DNA from: Miscanthus floridulus
Taxonomy: Eukaryota > Streptophyta > Magnoliopsida > Poales > Poaceae
Reading direction: 5' to 3'
Assembly: GCF_019320115.1 (NCBI RefSeq)
Contig: NC_089598.1
Location: forward strand, 86,071,560-86,135,559
Length of the DNA stretch: 64,000 nt
Made by a program: the position numbers and the translations under genes. Under the pieces are notes generated by a model. That model did not search any database. It saw only the letters and a list, made by a program, of their open reading frames with translations, and had not been told where the DNA came from. Positions within the stretch are counted from its first letter, which is position 1, and each line of letters opens with the position of its first letter. Positions 55,634 through 64,000 of this stretch are shown here, piece by piece.

Positions 55634-57628
55634 GCGTTGCCGCGGATGAAGAGAACTGTCGAAGTCGAGTAGTCGACGATCGACTCCAGTCCAGAGCGTT
55701 CTGATGTTGTAATTGTAACTGTTTTTTTATTTCATTTCACGAGCTTCGCAAGAAACAGTTTTATTTTATATTAGAAAAAAATAAAGCTCAATCTGAATGG
55801 AACCCTCGGAAAAGTGGACTGATTTTTTTATACAAAAGAAAGTTCTATACTAGCATGTGCGGGCGTAATTGAGTAGTATAAACGAACACGTGCTTGTATA
55901 TATAGGACAGTAGTTGATTATGGGCAATGCGAAGTATCAGCCTAGTTGAGCACATGACTTGTTAGAAAGAATATCCTTTCTCTCCTGTCCTCCTGTAAGC
56001 CATTACAGCTTATCAATTGGTTACCTTACGAGAATACTGGTCCGTTTGAATCATTAGAATTAAATTTATTTTAATAATTATAATTTAGATATATATTAAT
56101 TAAACTAATATTGTTGTGTATGGATTATATTTATATATTATTATTGGTTATACGAGAGAGATACTTATGTTTTGTATTTCTACCGTAGACGAGCGAGTTG
56201 AAGAGCGTGTTATAAGTTGCAAAGTAGAAACATAGAATGATGATCTATAACATCAATTTTTATCTCTCACTTTATGAATTTGAGATAAACTTATATGTGA
56301 ACTTTGAAAAGTGGTGGAATGTCAAAATTCCAAGCCAAATAATCTAATTTATTAAGTAGATTCCAAACTGCCCCTAAGAGAACAAGTATTCTTAGTTGTG
56401 CCTGATCTCTCTTAAGTTAAAGTACTCTAAGGTAAAGTATCCTTAGTTGAGCCCAATTTTTTTTGCCATGAGCTATATGAAAGGCCAAGTATTCTTAGTG
56501 AGAGTTGTCTGATCCAGGATTTAATCCAAATAGCCTACCAAGTGGTTACCTTAGTACACCTTGGTCTAGCTACCAATATATACAACTTGGACATGACTGG
56601 TTACCTAAAAAAGTATGAAGAGAATTTCATATGCACACATAAGTGTATCAAACATTCTCTCTACTTAATACAATGACGCTCAAACCTTTTGCGTGTTGGA
56701 GAAGAAAAATATGCACACATAAGCCCTGTCAATCAATCCCTAGCAACGACCCCACTATAAATGTTCACGCCTCTACTATTGCTCGTACCATGCCAAAGTA
56801 GCGTTAAACCAATCACCTACCACAAAGACGGTTGATGATGGTACCCTCCTCTGCGTAGCTACCCTTTCATTCGCCCATTCATGGTCACTGAGGTGACAAT
56901 TCCTCTTTCATTCATGTTTTTCTCTATGACAATGCGACCCTCCAAAACCCTTATAATGGCGAGACGGACCTCTAAACGTTTTCTTTAAATTGAAAATTAT
57001 ATTGCAAATAAAGCACCTTGCAACAAGATATAGAATACAAGCATACCAAGTATGATCTAACACCCAAATACAAACACGTTTACGCAGGGATGTCCATCGG
57101 AGTGAGAAACTTCCAGAGACCCGTGGTGTATGATGGTGTCATTTGTCAACCGTGTCGGATCGGAGTCACCGAGCAAGTCAGTGAAGTCTCGCGTCAGAGT
57201 GGCAGGGCATCCACAATGGAGGTAAGGTGAGACTAGCTCACCAGAGACGCTACGCGCCTTCGTCGTCGAAGGTTTTTGTCATATGGATGATGACAAAGTA
57301 TAGATGAAAGCGAAGCCAGGGCCCAAGGTGGAGCACACTTGAAACGAAGAACGACACAACATGCAAAGACCATGAAGAGCTCGAGAGCTCGATGAGTACT
57401 TTTGTTGTAGGCAAATCCTATCGGACAAAGCATGGAGAAGGAGGCGCACCGAACATCAAGGTTGCACTCAACGATGAGAATCAGCAACGAAGCAGATGGA
57501 GCAGCTAGATCCGTGCGGGGAAGAACAGATCGACACCGCAGGTGAAGCGTCAAAGATGGTGTCAAAGCAGCCAAAGGTCATCGCAAGCACACGTACTGAG
57601 GCGCTAGCAGCTGTAACGGCAGCGATAA
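55634..57628. other. Upstream flank of copy B and AT-rich intergenic DNA
   Basis: 55634-55765 is the 5' UTR/promoter-proximal flank shared with copy A (3205-3301 and 37331-37371). The rest is AT-rich. 56038-56385 has weakly inverted ends (GTCCGTTTGAATC against GGCAGTTTGGAATC on the minus strand) and may be a MITE. 57230-57620 has mixed composition and no recognisable gene. Confidence 0.5.
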
Positions 57629-57664
57629 CACTAGCAAAGACAGTTTCTCCGTGGAGTGTCCCAG

Positions 57665-59045
57665 ACTTTGCCGAGTGTTTTTTATCGGGTACTCGATAAA
57701 GAGGCTATCTGCCGAGTGCCAGAGAGAAAGTACTCGGCAAACAACTGGCACTCGACAAAGAGGTAACACTCGGCAAAGATCAGATTTGCCGAGTGTCGGG
57801 CACTCGGCAAACCAGAACACTCGGCAAAGGGCCGCCGCCGTCAACGGCCGGCAGCCGCCGTTAACCCTTTGCCGAGTGTTTTCTCCTAACACTCGGCAAA
57901 GCGGTGCCGAGTGTCATTTTTTGACACTCGGCAAACCATATTTTTTTTCACTTTTGACCTCCAAACTTTTTCTGTAGTCCTCGTACAATACCTGGTACTC
58001 CATGTTTCAATGTGGCACATTTCTCGGACTTTTTCTATATTTCTTTAATTTATTTCATTTAATTGAATTTTCTTGGATAATTCAAATTATAACTGCTAGT
58101 CATTCGAATAATGAAAAAAATAAATAGAAAAATGATATTCATGTTATTTAGTATAATGTGAGGCCGTATCCAGGAACAGACTACCAATTCCGAACATTTT
58201 ATTCACGAAACATGACCACGAACTTATGGTCGAGTTGTTTTTAAATTCTATAAAAAAACAAACGAAGACCAAAAATCTTGAAACTTGTCGAGATGTCATG
58301 ATATCATATGTGGAGGCTGTGATAAAAAAATTGAGAAGGTTTCGCGCAAGTTGTCACGTACGATGTTTGCGAACCGAAGAATCTCTGAAGAAGTTTTATG
58401 ATTTCGTGAAGAGGCCGACGAGGTGGTAAGCATCGTACGTGACAAACTTGCGCGAAACCTTCTCAATTTTTTATCACAGCCTCCACATATGATATCATGA
58501 CATCTCGACAAGTTTCAAGATTTCGATCTTCGTTTGCTTTTTATAGAATTTAAAAACAACTCGACCGCAAGTTCGTGGTCATGTTTCATGAACAAGATGT
58601 TCGAAATTGGTGGTCTGTTCCTAGATACGGCCTCACATTATACTAAATAACATGAATATCATTTTCCATTCATTTTTTTTCATTATTCGAATGACTAGCA
58701 CTTATAATTTTAATTATCCAAGAAAATTCAATTAAATGAAATAAATTAAAGAAATATAGAAAAAGTCCGAGAAATGTGCCACATTGGAACATGGAGTACC
58801 AGGTATTGTATGAGGACTGCAGAAAAAGTTTAGAGGTTAAAAGTGAAAAAATATGGTTTGCCGAGTGTCAAAAAATGACACTCGACAAATCACCGCTTTG
58901 CCGAGTGTCAGGAGAAGTCACTCAGCAAAGGGAATTTTTTTAAAAAAAACTCTTTGTCGAGTGCCAGGCCGGATGGCACTCGGTAAAGAATTTAAAAAAA
59001 AATACTTTACCGAGTGCCAGATCTGGGGCACTCGGCAAAGGGGGG
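57665..59045. repeat. CACTA subterminal repeats (TTTGCCGAGTG)
   Basis: About 20 copies of TTTGCCGAGTGYC or its complement GACACTCGGCAAA lie at 57665-57940 and 58855-59045, in both orientations. In En/Spm-type elements such repeats bind the TNPA protein. They are grouped on the two sides of the long inverted repeat. Confidence 0.85.
57865..58932. repeat. Long inverted repeat, arms of about 501 bp, spacer 65 bp
   Basis: The left arm 57865-58365 pairs with 58431-58932, from CCCTTTGCCGAGTG at the outside to GTCACGTACGATG at the inside, with only scattered mismatches. The spacer is 58366-58430. ORFs in this stretch are mirror images of each other and not genes. RNA crossing it would fold into a long hairpin. 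Confidence 0.9.
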
Positions 59046-59129
59046 ATTTAACCCCACTGGCCTAGCCGGCCCACACACACCGCACACAAGCACACACGCA
59101 CGCAGGCCCACCCACTCCAGCGCCGCCGC

Positions 59130-59440
59130 CACCTGAGGAGGGGGAGAAAGAGAGGAGGAGGAGAGGAGGAGAGGAGGAAGAAGGAGGAAGAGAAGGAGGA
59201 GGAGGAAGAAGGAGGAAGGAGGAGGAGGGGGTGCCCCGGCCGCCGTTGCCATGTCCTCGGTGCTTCCCCAGCCGTCGCCTTGTCCACCGGCACCCTGACC
59301 CCTTCACCACCGCCGCCCTATGACACCCACTAGGTATGCCCTACCGTCGTCGTCGTCGTAGTATTACTAGTAGTTGCGGTAGTAGTAGTGGTAGAGTAGC
59401 AGTGGTGGTAGTCGTAGAAGTCGTAGTAGTGGTTGTGACA
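59130..59440. repeat. Low-complexity tracts in the CACTA leader
   Basis: 59130-59235 is a GAG/GGA purine run. 59345-59440 is a GTA/GTC/GTG-rich trinucleotide run. They lie in the untranslated leader ahead of the TNPD gene and generate false Ser/Pro-rich frames on the minus strand. Confidence 0.8.
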
Positions 59441-60200
59441 TTGTTATATATATGTGGCTGGATATAATCTTGTGCATGTCGGCCATCATGCCGTTCATAT
59501 ATATGTGCATGTCGGCCATCGTGCCGTTGGTTTTCTTGCAGGTTTTGGAAACCTCACTGTGTAGGGGAGGTGCTGCCGAAATTTTATATTGACAGTTTTA
59601 TGTTTCTTTTTTTTGTAGAGAAGAGCCCGTCGGAGCAGAGCCGAAGTACCTCGGCGACCCTGATCGCCTTCCTCGCCATTGTGGGTCTGCCTGCACCGCG
59701 TCGCCTCGCCACTGCACCGACCCGCCACGGCCTCGCTAGCCTGACTCCACCGCCACCCTAGGTATAACCCCTCTTTCCATATCATGGTCATAGATCATGT
59801 AACCCAGTTAGGCGTCTCCCGTTCGAAAGAGATACGGTTGGAAATATGCAGATATTTCCATATCTAAAACCGTATCTGTTTTGAATTGTCCACGTTTTTT
59901 GGACAGCCCGTGAATGCGTAGGTGGGGTTAGTTTCCATGGTCTGCTCCGATCCGAGATAGAGTTTCAGCATCATCTCCCTGTTGTTCTCTGGATACACAC
60001 TCTCCCTGGCAGGACGTGTATTTGGAGAACAGCGGGGAGGTGCTACCGAAATTATGTCTCGGATAGGAGTAGAGCATGGAAATTAACCTCATCTACAGAT
60101 CCACAGGTGGGATTAGGACCTATCCTCACCTATTAGATAGTAGGAATGTCGTGTAGATGCAATTGATGTTTATATTACTCGCCGCTATATATGTTAGAGG

Positions 60201-63200
60201 ATGGAGGACCATGAGTGGATGCACATGGGCCGCGCAAGTTAGGGTCAGGTCACCAATGAATGGATCGACAAGATCGATGCTTTCTTGGAATGGACATTTG
60301 GCGTGGCTGCTAAAGGAGCGAGTAAAATTTGTTGTCCCTGCAGCAAATATGCAAACAGGAAAAGACAAACGAAGAAGGTCATGGGGGAACATCTTTGGAA
60401 GAATGGATTCACGGCAGACTATACCTGGTGGGTCTACCATGGTGAAGCCGATCGTATAAGAGAGGAGGTGGTGAGACCACACGTCGAGGATTATGATGAT
60501 GATGCTGGGGTAGCAGACATGTTAAATGACTATCACGAGGCACAGTTCGCTGAAGGACGTACGGAGGAGGAGCCAGAGGCAACCGCAAAGGCGCTCTACG
60601 ACATGTTTGCTGCGGCATAGAAACCCCTTCACGGCTAGACAAAGGTTTCTCAACTGGATGCCATTGGACGCATAATGGCGTTAAAGTCCTAGTATAGCTT
60701 GAGCCAAGACGCCTTCGATGGTATGTTGATAGTTATTGACAGCCTACTTCCGGAGGGTCACCTTCTGCCAAAGAGCATGCACGAGTCATAGAAACTTCTT
60801 TGTGCACTTAAGATGCTGTATGAGCAGATACATGCTTGCCCGAAGGGGTGCGTCCTATTTAGGAAAGAATACGTGGAAGCAAAGTATTGTCCAAAGTGTA
60901 AATCCTCTAGGTTCCTGGAGGTAGATTCTGGTGATGGCTAGAAGAGGCAGCTTGACATTCCCGTGACAATCCTATGGCACCTTCCGTTCATACCGAGGAT
61001 CCAATGGCTATACATGACTGAGGAATCCACGAAACAGATGACATGGCATAAAAATGGCAAATGATACAATCCTGACAGGATGGTACATGCATCCGATGGT
61101 GAAGCATGGACCCAGTTTGATGGCATTCATCATGAGAAAGCTAAAGAGGCTCATAATATACGTGTTGCACTGGCAATAGATGGGTTCAATCCTTATGGAA
61201 TGATGGCTGCCCCATACACATGTTGGCCCGTGTTTGTTATCCCCCTCAATCTCCCCCCCGACGTATGCTTTCAATGACATAATGTATTCTTGTCGTTGAT
61301 AATTACTGGACACCTGGGGAATAATATGGGTGTGTTCATGGAGCCTGTGATTGATGAATTAGTTCGTGCTTGGGAGAAAGGGGTATGGACATACGACTGA
61401 GCTACAAAAAAACTTCAAAATGCATGTTTGGTACCACTACTCCCTGCATGACTTCCTAGCGTATGTGATATTCTGCGCCTAGTGTGTTCACAGGAAGTTC
61501 CCATGCCCAGTATGCAAGGAAGGTCTGAGGTTCATTTGGTTGTAGAAGGGTGGCAAGTATTCATCGTTCGACAAACATCGGCAATTCCTCCCTCTTGACC
61601 ATGCATTTAGACGAGACATCAAGAACTTTACGAAAGGTGTCGTAGTGACAGACCCTGCACCACTGATAATGACTGGTGCCATGGTTCGTGAATAGATATA
61701 TGGTCTCATGGTCAATCCAGAAGGTGGTTTTGTGGGATATGGTGAGCAACATATGTGGACTCATAAGTCAGGCTTGACTCGGCTCTCCTATTTTGATGAC
61801 CTTCTCCTTCCACACAAAATTGATGTAATGCACACTAAAAAGAATATCGCCGAGGCACTTTGGGCAACAATCATGTACATTCCTGACAAGTCAAAGGACA
61901 ACGTTAAGGCTAGAGTGGATCTGGCAACATTATGTGATAGACCAAACCAACATATGAAGCCTCCTAGTCGCGGCAAGACATGGAGAAGGCCTAAGGCTGA
62001 TTTTGTCTTGAGCAAGCCCCGAAGGAGGGAAGTACTAGAATGGATCCAGATGTTAATGTTCCCTGATGGGTATGCAGCTAATCTGAGGAGGGGAGTGAAC
62101 TTATCTACTATGAGAGTCTTAGGGATGAAGAGTCATGACTACCACATATGGATTGAGCGGCTTCTTCTGGCGATGGTTCGAGGCTATGTCCCTGAGCATG
62201 TCTGGCTATTGCTGGCAGAGTTGAGCTATTTCTTTCATTAGCTTTGTGCCAAGGAGTTATCTCGGACCATGATTGCTGACTTAGAAAGAATGACACCTAT
62301 GTTGCTCTATAAGTTGGAGAAGATCTTTCCACCCGGCTTCTTCAATCCTATGCAGCATTTGATTTTGCACCTCCCGTATGAGGCACGAATGGGGGGCCCA
62401 TGCAGGGCTGTTGGTGCTATCCAATCGAGAGATGTCTAAAGGTTCTTCGAAAGAAATGTAGAAATAAATGCAAAATCGAGGCTTCCATTGCAGAGGCATA
62501 CATTCTGGAGGAGGTGGCGAACTTCACAACAACATACTATGGTGACAACCTCCCTAGCGTTGATGAGGTCCAATCGAAGAGTATTATGGAAGAGCAGAGT
62601 CGGCCCAATCGAAGAACCACAAGTTCTAAAGTTTTTACGCCCGACGTTGATGAGGTCGAGTATTATGGAAGAATTGAAGAAATATACGAACTCAAGTTTT
62701 ATGGTTCCAAACCTTTTAATCCCGTCATATCCAAATGCCCTTGGTTTGATCCTAAAGTAACGAGACAGACATATTCTAATCTTGGGCTAGTCGAAATTCG
62801 ACAGGATTCCGTCTTACCAGGAGACAATGTCTATATTGTGGCCCAACAGGCCACGCAAGTTTATTATCTCCCATATGCGTGTCAAACTAAAAGGCATCCT
62901 AAGGGTTGGGATATTGTGCACAGGGTATCGCCACATGGTAAAGTGCCTGTCCCAAATGATGAAGATTACAACTTAGACCCAAACACATATGATGGAGAGT
63001 TCTTTCAAGAAGAGGGACTAGAAGGGAGGTTTGAGATAGACTTAACCGAAGCGATCGGAATGGAAGTAGACAATGAAACGGTTATTGAAGAGGACGCTGG
63101 AGATGAGGTGCAAAATATGAAGGACTTACAAATGCTTGAGCGATTACATTTAGACAATGACAATGGAAACATTGCTCATTCGGATAGTGTTGATTATTTC

Positions 63201-63266
63201 AACATGATTGATAATGATGATGAGACTTATGATCCAGCTAATCCCGATCATGAAGATTATTTCTAA
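60201..63266 (+). pseudogene. CACTA transposase, TNPD type (Transpos_assoc, Transposase_21, DUF4218, DUF4216)
   Basis: The ATG at 60201 begins MEDHEWMHMGRAS. The transposase-associated zinc region follows, with ICCPCSKYANRK and HLWKNGFTADYTWWVYHGE. The Transposase_21 core is spread over 60800-61900: ACPKGCVLFRKEYVEAKYCP, ASDGEAWTQFDGI, ALAIDGFNPYGMM and IDVMHTKKNIAEAL. The DUF4218-like part (KIFPPGFFNPMQHLILHLPY) and the DUF4216-like end (KCPWFDPKVTRQTYSNLG, DNVYIVAQQATQVYYLPY) run to an acidic C-terminus. At least nine stops interrupt it, mostly TAG, including YFFH-stop-LCAKE at 62239-62241, and there are frame changes near 60235, 61275-61690 and 62398. In intact elements TNPD cuts at the CACTA ends. 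Confidence 0.85.
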
Positions 63267-63387
63267 TACATGTAATACTATGTTATTTTATAATTACATT
63301 TTATTTATTTTGCATCTCTTTCTAAGTACTTCTTGTTTATCTGTGCTTATTGGTTTACTCTTTTTAATTGCAGGTGATTGAACAAAG

Positions 63388-64000
63388 ATGGTTTGCGGTG
63401 GGATGAGGAAGCTAGCATCCTTGTACGGAAGGACAATGACCGTTGCATCAGGGGAGAGTAGGAGGAGGAGGAGCCACAGGAGGGAGCCGTCGCCTGCCGC
63501 CCCATCGCATGAGGAGGAGGAGGAGCAGGTGCCCTAGGAGGACGCCGAGGAGGCGTAGGAGGACGTGTAGGAGGACGATGAGGATGAGGCGACAACAGGG
63601 GGTTCCGCTTCCTCTAGTTCATCGAGCATCTACTTGCGAGGTCCCATGAGCCTCCCTCAGTGATCGATACCTCATGAGAGACGACCGCTGATTCGACCCA
63701 AGGGGGAAAAGTAAGTAACTTTAGATGTTATCACTACTTTATATGATATGTTGAAAATCAAAATAGAAACTAATAATTTTTCTTAATCACTTGGGCAGGA
63801 ACTGGATGATTGTGGCGAGTGGAGGTGCTCACACACGCCAAGTCAATGGCATCCTCGGTCTTCTGTGCAAGGAGCACTTCCCTGGCCTGGTTGAGTACGC
63901 CGGAGTGATGAGGCTGGCCTACTCGTTTGACCACTACGCCGCCGCCCCGATGCTGCAGATCAGGACCGCAGGGTATTCAACAACAAGGCGGAGCGGGTGA
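63388..64000 (+). pseudogene. CACTA second gene, TNPA/Transposase_24 (Ptta/En/Spm) type, partial
   Basis: Exon 1 runs from the ATG at 63388 to 63710; an intron is at 63711-63798 (GTAAGT to GCAG); the next exon is open to the window end. After an Arg/Glu-rich start comes LRGPMSLPQ, then IPHERRPLIRPKG, NWMIVASGGAHTRQVNGILG and HFPGLVEYAGVMRLAYSFDH, typical of the plant Ptta/En/Spm protein. Three TAG codons in the acidic stretch (63535-63575) and a TGA after LPQ break exon 1. A one-base frame change near 63945 moves the expected continuation (NNKAERV) to another frame. Intact TNPA binds the subterminal repeats. Confidence 0.75.

Larger units (their letters stand above)
57629..64000 (+). mobile_element. 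CACTA (En/Spm-type) DNA transposon, left part, runs off the window
   Basis: The left end is CACTAGCAAAGACAG at 57629, preceded by TAA, a possible 3-bp target duplication. Then come a subterminal repeat region of TTTGCCGAGTG and its complement, a long inverted repeat, a GC-rich leader, a TNPD-type transposase gene and the start of a TNPA-type gene. The order is normal for autonomous grass CACTA elements. Both genes are broken. The right end is not in the window. Confidence 0.85.

Noticed and set aside
56038..56385. A definite MITE
   Set aside because: The ends are only weakly inverted and no target duplication is visible, so it is kept only as a possibility in the flank entry.
58226..58511. 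Open frames on both strands around 58226-58511
   Set aside because: They lie in the inverted repeat and mirror each other; no codon structure or homology.
59007..59310. Ser/Pro-rich minus-strand frames of about 80 residues
   Set aside because: Produced by the purine-rich low-complexity tract in the CACTA leader.

Overview
The window reads as nuclear DNA of a grass, probably a panicoid or andropogonoid relative of maize, sorghum, sugarcane or Miscanthus. The genes have GT-AG introns, and almost everything else is plant transposable elements: MULEs, Tekay/Del and Tat-type Ty3 elements, SIRE/Maximus-like Copia LTRs, L1-type LINEs and a CACTA element with TTTGCCGAGTG subterminal repeats. The species is an inference. 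No search was run.

Host gene content is one small family of NAD(P)-dependent reductases (cinnamoyl-CoA-reductase-like, SDR108E type), all on the minus strand. Copy C (1-343) is cut by the window edge and carries a frameshift. Copy A (1399-3189) keeps exons 1-3 and then meets a 100-N scaffold gap. Copy B (44906-49876) has six exons that join into an uninterrupted 321-codon frame. A and B share exon and intron sequence and the upstream flank, so they are a duplication about 46 kb apart. Both have insertions close to the ATG: MULE-1 lies 113 bp upstream in copy A, and an LTR element starts 15 bp upstream in copy B.

Layout. 1-3301: copies C and A, a LINE fragment and the gap. 3302-37330: MULE-1, with about 341-bp TIRs and a 9-bp TSD, carrying two convergent genes. 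MULE-1 holds a 3.1-kb Tat-like LTR remnant (4589-7647, TSD AGAGT) and a gag-only LTR element (9691-36437, TSD ATTAT). The latter is itself split by a Tekay chromovirus (16799-32338, TSD CCTGT). 37331-37371: a sliver of the copy A upstream flank. 37372-41605: a second MULE. 41606-44905: fragmentary repeats. 44906-49890: copy B, with a LINE and a SINE in intron 3. 49891-55628: a small LTR element (TSD GTTTA) that begins with an inverted LTR. Its ORF contains a ubiquitin-like segment resembling plant PI4K-gamma and is split by a solo LTR. 55634-57628: AT-rich flank. 57629-64000: the left part of a CACTA element with TNPD- and TNPA-like genes and a 501-bp inverted repeat.

The elements are mostly dead by point mutation. 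In several unrelated elements nearly every premature stop is TAG where CAG is expected, or TGA where CGA is expected, as predicted for deamination of methylated CHG and CG cytosines. The least ordinary structures are the paired 20-bp near-palindromes at 22-bp pitch in the gag-only element, the long hairpin in the CACTA end, the inverted-LTR element with its captured ORF, and the extra coiled-coil ORF upstream of gag in the Tekay element.
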